Assembly (NCBI RefSeq): GCF_963678635.1
Contig: NC_087066.1
Location: 54,826,312 to 54,890,311, forward strand
Direction: 5' to 3'
From: Symsagittifera roscoffensis
Taxonomy: Eukaryota > Xenacoelomorpha > Acoela > Convolutidae
Length of the DNA stretch: 64,000 nucleotides
In this document: positions 13,645-23,263 of the stretch, piece by piece
Numbering within the stretch: the first letter of the stretch is position 1
Layout of the letters: the number at the start of each line of letters is the position of its first letter
Notes under the pieces: model-generated
What the model saw: the letters and a program-made list of their open reading frames with translations, nothing else
Databases searched by the model: none
Told to the model about the DNA's origin: nothing
Program-made: the position numbers and the translations under genes

Positions 13645-13989
13645 GACCAAGTGAACAATCTTCTGTAATTTTTTAGCACATCAAAATTCCGCTTAGTACA
13701 AGCAGGTATTGGGGCTCGAATTTGCCATTTAATTTTAGGAGAAAAGCCCGGGTTGATAAAAAATGATGATCATACTATTTCATATTATGAAAAAAATGCT
13801 TATCATACTATTTCATACTATTTCATAGATCAAAAAAATACCATAAACATAGCATGATAAGCATTTTTTCATGATATGAAACATAATGATAGGCATTTTG
13901 TACTTGGTCTGGATTTAAATAATAAGCTTTGAATAGTACAATTCTTAACAAAAAAATGGAAGAATTTAGCATAAACACCATTTTTTGTA

Positions 13990-14272
13990 CAATTAAATTG
14001 TATGATAAGCATTTTTTTCATACAATGAAATTGTATGATAAGCATTTTTTTCTACTATGAAACTGTATGATAATCATTTTTTTCATACTATGAAATTGTA
14101 TGATAAGCTTTTTTTTAATACTATGAAACTGTTTGATAATCATTTTTTCATACTATGAAATTGTATGACAAGCATCTTTTTCATACTATGGAATTGTATG
14201 ATAAGCATTTTTCTATCCTATGAAATTGTATGACAGGCATTTTTTTCCATTCTATGGCATTGTATGAATAGG
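13990..14272 (+). repeat. Minisatellite, about 8 units of 33-37 bp
   Basis: The unit contains CATACTATGAAATTGTATGA followed by TAAGCATTTTTT and repeats head to tail with substitutions and short indels. Divergence rises toward the right. Upstream (13,770-13,900) the same motif appears in inverted orientation. Confidence 0.8.
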
Positions 14273-14699
14273 ATCTGTTTTAGAATTTATTAAACAAGAT
14301 GGAGAACTTTTCTTGTATAAATGAAAAATGATTTACTAACATGTCAATTTTCCAAAACTAAATTGAGGCAACTGAATCTGAGACCCACCCATAAAGCATG
14401 CCATCTCTAAGCAATGGAGAACACCGAGAAAAACATTAGAGGCTAAAAACCTCGACTGAATTTTCCACCAATTCTCCGCAAGTTTGAGACAGCTCAAAGC
14501 TCCCCCTTTAATCCGTTAATGCTTTTCAATTCTTAGCAAGGTCGTTAATTGAAACACTACAACTACTGAAAGTCAAGCAAACAAGACCCATATACCAAAC
14601 TCATCAAAAAATTCCAAAACTTGAGATGGACTGATTTTTGATCACACAAATTTTCTATAGAAAATGGCTTGAGATAATATTTCATTTAAGAAAACTATC

Positions 14700-15640
14700 A
14701 AGGAATTTTTTTCACTCAAATTAAAATCATTCTGCTGTCTTTCAAAAAACAATTAATCAGATAAATTACCTTAAAGCTAGTATAAAAGTATCCAGATAAT
14801 TGTTTATTTGGTTTTGATTTTTTAACTTTTCTATGGAAAAAGCTCGTCATTGATTTTTCATTATTGAAAGTTTTATGACAAGCATTTTTTCTGCCAAAAA
14901 TAAAATCATGTTTTCGACCCTCAAAATGCTGTTCAATAAAAAATGTTCCTTATTAACTGAGTTAAGGCCATTTGAACTCAAATGTATAAAATCTTTGAAT
15001 GGTATATGTTTTTTTTTGAAAAATTCCTATCATACAGTTTTTATATATGAAAATAATATGCTTAGCATTTTTTCAACCGAAATTAAAATCATATGTTTTT
15101 ATAGTCGAAACGCCCTCTATACTCAAACATACTTTTTAAAATCATTTAAAATTGCACAAACACATTTCAATGATTTTTGAATACTTTTTCTTTATAACAA
15201 AATTCTTATTCTAAAATTTTCATACTTGCAATTAATATGATAGGCATTTTCTCGACCAAAATTAAAATCATATTTTTGAGAGTCAAAATGCATTCTTATA
15301 ATAAAAAAATTTTAAAAACTCATTTAAAAGCATCCAAAAACATCGTTAAATTAATTTTGAAGATTTTATTTTTTCTATAGCGAAATGCTTATCATACAAT
15401 TTTCATATATGAAAACATTATGATAAGCATTAAGCATTTTTTGGACCAAAATTAAAATCATGTTTTTGAGAATCAACACAAAACTTCTTTCAATAAATAT
15501 CCTTTCTAAACTTACTTAAAATTATCCAGAAACCTTTTTTAATGATTTGTGAGGATTCTTTTTCTATCGCAAAATGCTTGTCATACAATTTTCGTGCATG
15601 AAAGTTGTATGATAAGCATTTTCTATCAAAAAAAAATCAC
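14700..15640 (+). repeat. Imperfect tandem array with a period of about 180 bp
   Basis: The phrase CAAAATTAAAATCAT preceded by GCATTTT recurs near 14,705, 14,885, 15,065, 15,245, 15,430 and 15,615. Between recurrences are shared phrases such as TTTTTCTATAG-CGAAATGCTT and GAAAA-ATTATGATAAGCATT. The spacing of about 180 bp and the shared TATGATAAGCATT motif link it to the short-unit array on its left. Confidence 0.65.
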
Positions 15641-15820
15641 TTTTTTATTGACCAGAAAGATTCAGAAGAGGGAAATAGAACAGAAATATTTCTCTAAAAA
15701 CCTTTAATACAGTTTTTAGATTTTGTATTTTAGCATTTTTTCCATAGTCGCCATATATGAAATTGTATGATAAGCATTTTTCTTTTATGGACGTCAACCC
15801 TGGAGGTTGTTCACTTGGTC

Positions 15821-17984
15821 TATTAGGAGGGAGCTTGTTCTCATGGGCCGGGATTTCTGACGAGGAGCTCTGGTAGGTTTTCTGGTGAGAGCTCTAGGAG
15901 TATAAATGGCTGACAAATTTTGTCCGGCAAGGTCATTCTAATTCTAAAATATTCAAGTATAAGCTTTTTCTTTAGCTCATCCGAAGCTGTTCAGTGTCTG
16001 CTCTCATATATACTTTATTTGAAACATAATTATGATTGCGATGACGTAGACTTCCGTCATTTCAGCAAAGCAATCTGCGCTGGGGTTTTAACGTTTTATA
16101 CTAAAAGATATAGACATCAGTAGCTGCGAAATCTGAAGAAAGAAGGCAACCATCCACTTTGAAAGCACTTGGCCATTCAATTTATATGACCGTTAAAAAT
16201 ACACTGTTGAGAGCTGCTATACCTCTACGAGTACGTGTGAATGGCTATAGTTCTAATGCTGTTCCCAGAGGAGAATTAAATATACGATGCCAATTAAGCC
16301 ACCTCACTGCCAATTTATGCCCAAATAAATCATCCTCTATTAAAATGTAAATTAGATCGGCCAAAAAATCCTTCCAATCCACACACAAACGCACGTCTCA
16401 GATTTGCAGCTTGGGCTCAAAAAGGCGTTTGAAAAAAAATCGTCATTAAACCCCGTGCAGCTTTGAAGCTTGGGTTCTGTCTTAAATGCTTTGGATGGAT
16501 GGTGAACAAACTCGACTTTTTAGAAAATCTTTCAAAAAACGGGCTGAACAAGTGCCGAAAAGAACTGAAGTGTATAATCTTTCGGGCTTTTGGGCAAAAT
16601 GGTTGAAAGCGTTTCGAGGAAAGCTAATGATCCTTTTGCTAACATTTTGTAAACCTTTATTCTCTTTATACTTTTGTAAACATATGTCGCAACTTTTTCT
16701 TACTTAAGTTACTAAAAATGAACAATGCGTCAAATGAAAAAATTCCTATATTGTTGTTCAGGTAAAATTTTGGCAAAACTGGCCCTTTTTTGAGGAACAA
16801 AGAGAGAACTTAAAAATCAAGTTGAACAACACAGACCAGAATGTCTAATGAAAAGACCAACGGCTGACACTTAATGTACCAATCATTAATGCCCTGATGG
16901 GTTCATCGTTGTCACTGCCCTTTGAAAAATTGATAGCTTGTGGCTAAAAAAAACTAAAATAAGTTTTTATAAAATCTTCCTCTCACATGCAATGTCAAAC
17001 AGAAAATGATAACTTTTTCGGCTATTAACAAAATTCAGCGCCCGTTTATTATTGCGTGAAAGAAAAAAAAACTACTTCTCCCACGTGGTGACGAGTTTTC
17101 GATCGTTGCGCTTTGTAGTTCCGACCATTGAAAATGGGGAGGAGTTTGTAATCGTGTGTAATTTAGTTTTTTCTTTGTTTTGTGTTGTTTTCCATGCAAA
17201 TTAGGTACCACAAGTACTCATCGAAATGGGTTCAGTGATATATCATAACAAAGTTTCAGTCGTGATTCGAACGTAAGGGGTTCAAAATGTTTTTTGATGT
17301 TTGTTTTTGCTCAGATCCTTTCACAACACCACGCTCAAAACACTAAAACTTTTTGTAGTTTTATAAGATCATGGTCGTAAAATTTTGTGATATATGCACA
17401 GCAACTGGCTACCCTTGTTACTTTTTTAGTAGGAGTCAAAACTTAAAATGAATTTTTAAATGCTTCATTTCACAGGATGCTTCATTAGCGGTCTTTTGCG
17501 GTCTCTGTTAAAATTTTTTGTGCGAAGTAATTGTTAAAAAATTGTCAAATTTGCAAACTTCAGATCCCTGAAAACTACGATAAAGGTTCAAAGGTGAACT
17601 ATTTTTTTAAATTTCCATAGTCAAAAGGCTGAGAAGACATTATTGTTGTAAATTTTATTGGAAAAAAAACTTCTAAAAGGTAAGATTGAGATGTGGTTTA
17701 TACTGTGATTTGAACGTATTAAAGTTAAAAAATCTGGTGGTTTAAAAATTGCCGACTTTTCCATAGTCTAGACTAACTTATGCGCGCTTTGATATCTATC
17801 ATGCTCAAACTGTAACAAAAACTAGAGTGCTTGACAAACTATGCTGCATTCAAAATTGTTTCCAATTGAAATGAATCAAGCTAAATGACTCAAAACTTAA
17901 CTCTTACTATACGATGTTTGCAGTTTAAAAGTTAATTTTATCATAGTTCTTGTTAGCATAGTCTACTTGAGACCAGTTAAAGAG
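15821..17984. other. Intronic sequence; no exon supported
   Basis: ORFs at 15,920-16,350 have somewhat less AT-rich codons. One (16,159-16,350) contains GELNIRCQL, superficially like an Ig B strand, but it lacks splice sites, a Trp and a matching phase. A diverged family C repeat lies at 17,160-17,420 (GGGTTCAGTGATATATCATA). The rest is unremarkable. Confidence 0.4.
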
Positions 17985-18547
17985 CTGCCGGAACACCCAG
18001 GACTTTGCCCTTGGTGTACTAACGGTCTCTCTTAGAGCAGATTTACTTAATAACTGTTTCGACTTTCGAAGAAAGTTCGAAATATTTATGCATGGGTTTT
18101 TTTTTCAGTCAGTTTTCGATTTGTTAACCAAGCGTTTTTGACTGAAAATTTTTAACATCTGAAAGATATTATTGTCTGAGCTCAATTTTCAATTTTTTAA
18201 AATATATTTTACCTGTGATTGAATTTAGAAAAGTTATGGGGGTGCAAATTGCTACTTTGACCAGTTTGAGATAATTAAAATGCGATATATTGCGTACTTA
18301 TAACAACCATTATAACGTTAGGAAGTATTTTAATGCGTTCCAAATTCAACTGAGGCCAGAAATTTAATACTATTCTCTCAAAGAAAGTCGCTAAGCACAC
18401 CCTTAGTATTGTGCATAGAGTGTGGGGGAATAAAACAAAAAAAATGAAAAAAAAATTGTTTTCTCAATTGTTTTTTTTTAATTATTCATAAGAAAAAACT
18501 TTTCAATTGGACTTAAATGTACTCGGAACATTCGGGGCTATGTCCTA
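17985..18547 (+). repeat. Dispersed repeat family B, diverged copy
   Basis: It shares the landmarks of the copy at 9,541: TTTCGACTTTCGAAGAAAGT, AAAGTTATGGGGGTGCAAAT, a degenerate GCGATATATTGCG palindrome, and ACTCGGAACATTCGGGGCTA near its end. A second GCCGGAACACCCAGGACTTT lies at the left end, consistent with terminal inverted or redundant ends. Confidence 0.55.
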
Positions 18548-18553
18548 AAATAC

Positions 18554-18870
18554 AGGGGTGGATTTAGGGGGGGGGGCGGAGGCCATCTCTCCTTTAGGGA
18601 TTCAACGCCATGCCGACCCAAAGGGCACCCATTTGTACTATTTTGAGATATTCTGTAAAAAAAACTTAGGGGGAAGCGCGCACGGAAAAAAAAATTTTTT
18701 ATAATTTTTGTGCGGAGCAGAAAGTTTTGTCAGAAAAGGGGTTTTTATAAAGATTTTGGATGGCTCAGAAAATCAATTTGGTCGACCTAAAATTGCCGAC
18801 AAAAATTTTGAAAATTCGCTGATCTCTCCCCCCTCGCCATTCGAGAAAACCTCCGTACTGCTGCCCTGTT
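18554..18870 (+). mobile_element. hAT-like MITE copy, diverged
   Basis: The left end is CAGGGGTGGATTTAGGGGGG. Internal landmarks match the family: CATGCCGACCCAAAGGG, TTTTGAGATAT, GGAAGCGCGCAC, CAATTTGGTCGACCTAAA and CGAGAAAACC. The right end is degenerate (CGTACTGCTGCCCTG). Confidence 0.7.
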
Positions 18871-20566
18871 AGCCTTTAATTTCTAATATACTTTAATCAT
18901 CTAAAAAATATCGATACTCTGAGTACAAATTTTTAGGAATTTCCTACATAACTTTTCACAAATATAAATGATTTCTATTTTCGAGACTCATCCGGTCTAT
19001 TTTGGATAACAACGCCGGTGAAAACTCCATTTTTTCACAAGCCCGGAAATCCATCTTTTCAGAAGCCCGCAAGCATAACAAATTTCAAATTGAGTATGAG
19101 CACGCTAATTGATCCAATTATTGTGCTTAAAAATAAGATACAAATTAGTTTGTAAATCTTTTTGCGTGCAAATGGAAATTTTTCAATGAAACAAATTCTA
19201 ATTAATTTCTTTTTTTTTCTGAGAACAGTATCTGTATTTTAAATTTGTATTTTCTTGAAATACTCTAAAGGTAAATTTTGATGTCTTAAGCTTAAAGTTT
19301 AATTAATAGTTCATCTACAGAAATTTTTTGTGAACTTTCTTGACTTAAACTGTCCTCAAGATGAAGCTCATAGTAACAGCCAGGGCGTCATAGTTATATC
19401 TTAATTCTCCTTTTGTCAATTTTTTGTTGTTGTTTTTTCAAAGGAAACAAATCCATCCAATGTACTTTGAACAAAAACGAAGAGTTGCGTCGCCTTCGTT
19501 AATTTGGTCTTCTTTTCTTTGCTTTGGCACTGGTTGCATTTACTTGAGAAACAGACACGCCCAAAGCAACGACGAATTTAGATTTCCAAAGAGTTTCGGC
19601 AACCAGCCTCTTTGTTTTGCTGACCATTTCTGACTTTCTTGGTTCATTGAAAAGAAACACTTGCATTTGCAGATTTCATTTTGTCGCTGTTTGCAATTAG
19701 GCTAAAAAATTGCTGCAAAGTTTTGCTTGACTTTCTTTTGTTTAATTTTCGAACTGAATTAATTAGCGGCGGCACCCAAAAGATGTGTAATGACCGCCCA
19801 ATTTAAAAAAGGACAAAAAATGCTCGTACCAATGGTGTGCGGACCTATTTTTGGAGAATTTTAATGAGCATTTCATGTCAGTCAATCGTTTTGCATTTTG
19901 AGATGCATTTTACAAATGATATCAGCTTCTATGCTAGTTGATTAAAGATAAAATGGCAGAAAAACTTGCATGTAATTTTGAGGAATGTGTTGTTTCATTA
20001 ATTTATGATATTTGCAGATCTATCAATTTTCTTTCATCTATCAGTTTAGCGAGAAAACGATGTTCTTTTTTGTCGCAGGATCAGCATCATTTGTTTAATT
20101 TTCGAGCTAATTTTATCCAAAACATTCGCTCTCAAAAACAGGGTTTGTTCGTATTTTTGTTCCTAAAACTCAATTGAAATATGACATAAGTCTTTATGAC
20201 AAAAAACCCTGGTTGCGAAATGTTTTAAAAAACTATTTAAAAAAACGCTATAAGGGGACAACTGCATTCTTGTTCTCGTAAAACCATGGTACTTTTTTGC
20301 TGTTCAGGACTGTATCAAACGAAGGGCTTTCGAAATATAAGCAAGTTTTGTTCCTATAAATTTTTTCTGGGTTTTATCTTTGTTATTTTCAAAGCTTTCA
20401 AGATATCTCAGTCTGGCATAATGCACTAAAACAAAAATTGTTTAAAAAAATTATCACATGAAGTTCAAAGTTTTGCAAGCATAACCGAGTCAATTAAAAA
20501 ATTTTGAGGGTGTTTTTAGTAATCTATAATCCTTAAAAAGTTTAAGGATATTAAAAAAAAAAGTAG
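18871..20566. other. Intronic AT-rich sequence, nothing recognised
   Basis: No exon with both splice sites and coding composition was found, and no repeat was recognised by eye. Confidence 0.5.
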
Positions 20567-20962
20567 GTCGACAATTTGTAACAGGCAACAATTCGGAACG
20601 AGCCAGTTGCAAGTAGAATAGGCTTGCTCCGCTGCGCTTACATCCGGCACAAGAGGAATACTGCGCCTGAATTAGTGTTCCCCGCTTAATCTACTGTTAG
20701 GAATTGTCACTTGTTACGAATTGTCGCCTGTTACAAATGGTCGCATCTGTTACGAATTGAGGCCTGCTACAAATTGTCGCAACTTTTTACGAATTGACAC
20801 CTGCTACAAATTGTCGCATCTGTTACGAATTGTCGCCTGTTACAAACTGTCGCATCTGTTACGAATTGACGCCTGCTACAAAGTGTCGCATCTGTTACGA
20901 ATTGTCGTCTGTTACAAATTGTCGCATCTGTTACGAATTGACGCCTGCTACAAATTGTCGTA
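20567..20962. mobile_element. Inverted-array element (TTACGAATTGTCGCC motif)
   Basis: The left end (20,567-20,599) contains GTCGACAATTTGTAACAGGC followed by an AACAATTCGGAAC stretch. The right two-thirds (about 20,700-20,962) is an array of the reverse complement, a 36-bp unit made of two related 18-bp halves (CTGTTACGAATTGACGC and CTGCTACAAATTGTCGCAT), about seven units long. A unique core of about 100 bp separates the ends. The array is open in two frames only because 36 is a multiple of three, so I do not treat it as coding. Confidence 0.7.
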
Positions 20963-20965
20963 TCA
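20700..20965 (+). repeat. 36-bp tandem repeat array
   Basis: This is the right-hand array of the element above. The units alternate CGAATTGTCGCC/CGAATTGACGCC with CAAATTGTCGCAT. Near-perfect unit length and few indels suggest recent expansion. Confidence 0.85.
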
Positions 20966-21402
20966 TGAATAAAAAGAAATTAAACTTCGAGGAATTTGAA
21001 CATTTGATCATTGATGATTTTTTTTGATTGGCTAGGTTCCACTTTTTATTCCTTAACTTCAATTAAAAAATGACTCTTGGACGAAAAAACTTGGGTGAAC
21101 CGCTTCAAAAAATAATACCCAGACTTGATAAGGAAGACATTACATCCAGCACTTCAAGACTTCAACAAAGAAAAGCAATTCAAAACAAAAAGAGATTTGT
21201 ATCCTTGAGGGTTTTTTCTGGATTACTAAAAAATTCAATCTAATTTGATTTGTTAAAAAAATTAGCGTGAGAAATTTAGAGTATTTCATGGCACAACCAT
21301 TTCAGATAAAACGCAGATGAGAGTTTTTCAAGGAATTTTGATTTTGACGAATTTTAGAAAATATTTGAAGTAAGCAATCGAAAAATGTATTTCTGCGAAC
21401 AG
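20966..21402. other. Intronic sequence, nothing recognised
   Basis: AT-rich; no exon or repeat is supported. Confidence 0.5.
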
Positions 21403-21635
21403 GCCAGCGTTGGTGAAGTCGTTAAGCCTCCACATTTTAACAGAAAAGTCAGATTTTCGAGGCCCGGTGTTTTTCGTGAGCGTTTTTTGAGGGTGAGGCA
21501 ATAGTACACAGCCCAGGACAATAACCAAAAAAATAGCATGCAGTGCTTAAGCAGGACCACGCAGCAGCGGTGCTCCGTCATGAGCCAAACAGCTCGTATG
21601 TTGGTCTTTGCTCTTGTGGATAAATCGTTCCAAAC
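21403..21635 (+). repeat. tRNA-like SINE
   Basis: The head resembles a pol III internal promoter: GTTGGTGAAGTCGTTAAGCC is box A-like and ATTTTCGAGGCCCGG is box B-like about 45 bp later, as in Leu/Ser-type tRNAs. The body continues with GCGTTTTTTGAGGGTGAGGC and ends with CAGCAGCGGTGCTCC then CAAACAGCTCGTATGTTGGT. A diverged copy lies at 63,300-63,530, and tail-only copies at 29,980-30,055 and 30,535-30,612. No clear A-tail or target duplication is seen. Confidence 0.5.
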
Positions 21636-22498
21636 TTGAAATTTGGAGAACTGACGAGCTACAATTGATAAAATGATCGGTCAATAGAAAACCAATATTG
21701 GAAAAAAAAATAAGGTGAATTAACTGCTTTTAACTGCTCCTGGTTTTAATTGTTAATTGAAATTGAGTATATAAAAATTGTTATGTACTCAGAGTTTTCT
21801 TCGAGTACCTGAAACCTCGTTGAAATGGTACGTTGACAACTCATCAGGCTACAGCACCAATATGTTTTAGTACAAATTTAATTAAATTGGGTTAAATTGT
21901 TAACACTGTATATATCTCGTTTTATGTAACACATTTTAAATATCATACATACTCAGCAGGGCGACTCAATTTATAAATTTTATGTTTTTGTATTACTTTT
22001 GTGAGTTTTTGTGAGTACTTGCGGTTAAATTCAATTCATACGATAGATATGGTTATGAGGTTGACCGACCCTTTTGACTTGACATAAGGTAATATTTAAC
22101 CTCAACTAACTAAAAAATGACCCAAGGAACTAAAAATTCAAAATGTCAGGACATTTTTGGTCTAAGCTCAAAAAAAACGACTTTTAGAATATTAAAGATA
22201 TAGAGATAATTTTTTAAAATATAATTCATATGTCCATCTGTTTTCCTTAAATTCTCGCAGTCATAATTGAAAACTTGGATGAATCCTTTTATCTAAAATC
22301 GATCCGAAAAATATCAATTCATCAAATTACCTTAAAAACTCAACTCTCTCAATCATAAAGGAAAAATTGAACAAAATGGAATTTTTTACCACGTCTGTCC
22401 AAATACCTAATGAGTCCTCTTTGAACTTTATTGATCTCTTTGGCGCTTGGACAATCAATTTGATTTTGATTTTTTAATTTGGCATGCAATATCTTGCG
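21636..22498. other. Intronic sequence, nothing recognised
   Basis: No exon or known repeat was recognised before the MITE that begins at 22,499. Confidence 0.5.
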
Positions 22499-22897
22499 CA
22501 GGGGCAGATTTAGTTGCCAGGTAATACCCTCTCTACACAAAGATTCAAATTCCTTGATATCAAAAATGCACCCTTTTTTATACTTTTTTACGACCGATTC
22601 TTTTTTCGGACGACATATTCTAAAAACTTCTAGAAGGCACCTATAGAGCCAATATGTCCTAACTTTAAGCGGGCACCAAAACGAGGCCAAAAACGGCAAA
22701 AAGTCTTCGAAAAGAGGACAAGAACGGCAATTTTAGCTTGTTGTCACAAGTTTTGAAGGTACAGATCATTTTAGCAAAATGGGGTTTTGTAGTATTTCGG
22801 GTGAGCACACAATTTCAATTTAATAGGCCTAAAAATAGCTTGACAACTTATACGTTTTTAATACCTCCTCCTGAAAAAAATCTTAGATCCACCCCTG
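22499..22897 (+). mobile_element. hAT-like MITE, full length, diverged
   Basis: The element begins CAGGGGCAGATTTAG and ends CTTAGATCCACCCCTG, an inverted terminal pair. It is about 399 bp and has no transposase ORF. The flanking octamers (ATCTTGCG and GTTTTGTG) agree only partly, so the target duplication is decayed or absent. Confidence 0.7.
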
Positions 22898-23045
22898 GTT
22901 TTGTGAAAAAAATGAGCAAAAATTCTTGCGTTTCATCTTTCGTTGATTCAAGCAAGCAAAAATATAATAAAGGTAAAATCTATTTTTTTTTGTCTGGATT
23001 TCTTGGTCTTTCTGCTCTGGATTTCATATTCTTTGTTGTGTGCAG

Positions 23046-23263
23046 TGTACATGCATGACGAGTACATCACTCTCCCCTCTGAGGTGGAAGCAGTCACTGG
23101 GGTGGACGATGACGTCACTATCCGGTGTCGCTTCGGGGGCTTCCAGCCGCCCCGGCCAGAGAACAGCCACATGTGGAGCATCAGCTGGACCAAGCTGGGA
23201 CGCGACTTCTCCCTCCTCACGAACTTCGCCGGGCAGATATTCAGCAAAAATGAGGACAGCAAG
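23046..23263 (+). CDS. Ig domain 1, first half
   Basis: The acceptor is TTGTGTGCAG (phase 1) and the donor AAG|GTGACA (phase 0). The exon encodes a V-like N-terminal half: a GVDDDVTIRC B strand with Cys at exon residue 28 and SISW with Trp at residue 48. Its GC-rich codons contrast sharply with the flanking introns. Overlapping ORFs in other frames and on the other strand are shadows of this composition. Confidence 0.88.

Larger units (their letters stand above)
13645..15820. mobile_element. 2.2-kb block bounded by 19-bp inverted repeats, with satellite arrays
   Basis: A perfect 14-bp inverted pair (GACCAAGTGAACAA at 13,645-13,658, TTGTTCACTTGGTC at 15,807-15,820) extends to about 19 bp with two mismatches. 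Inside are two kinds of array that share the motif TATGATAAGCATT. One is a run of 33-37-bp units at about 13,990-14,272. The other is a longer-period array of about 180 bp. Many units carry AATGCTTATCATA facing TATGATAAGCATT, so each can fold back. I see no ORF and no clear target duplication. Confidence 0.55.

Noticed and set aside
16159-16350. Possible Ig exon (GELNIRCQL)
   Set aside because: No acceptor or donor in matching phase, no Trp, and the ORF runs into a stop. The resemblance is short.
17250-17285. tRNA gene from GTGATTCGAAC box-like motif
   Set aside because: No acceptor or anticodon stem can be drawn around it. The same motif in the family C repeat at 47,355 lacks a box A.
20700-20965. 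CRISPR-like regular array
   Set aside because: The whole unit repeats with no unique spacers, and the setting is an animal intron.
20721-21027. Overlapping ORFs with a 12-residue repeat (CYK/CYEL-type)
   Set aside because: They arise because the 36-bp minisatellite unit is a multiple of three. No start context, splice sites or flanking coding sequence.
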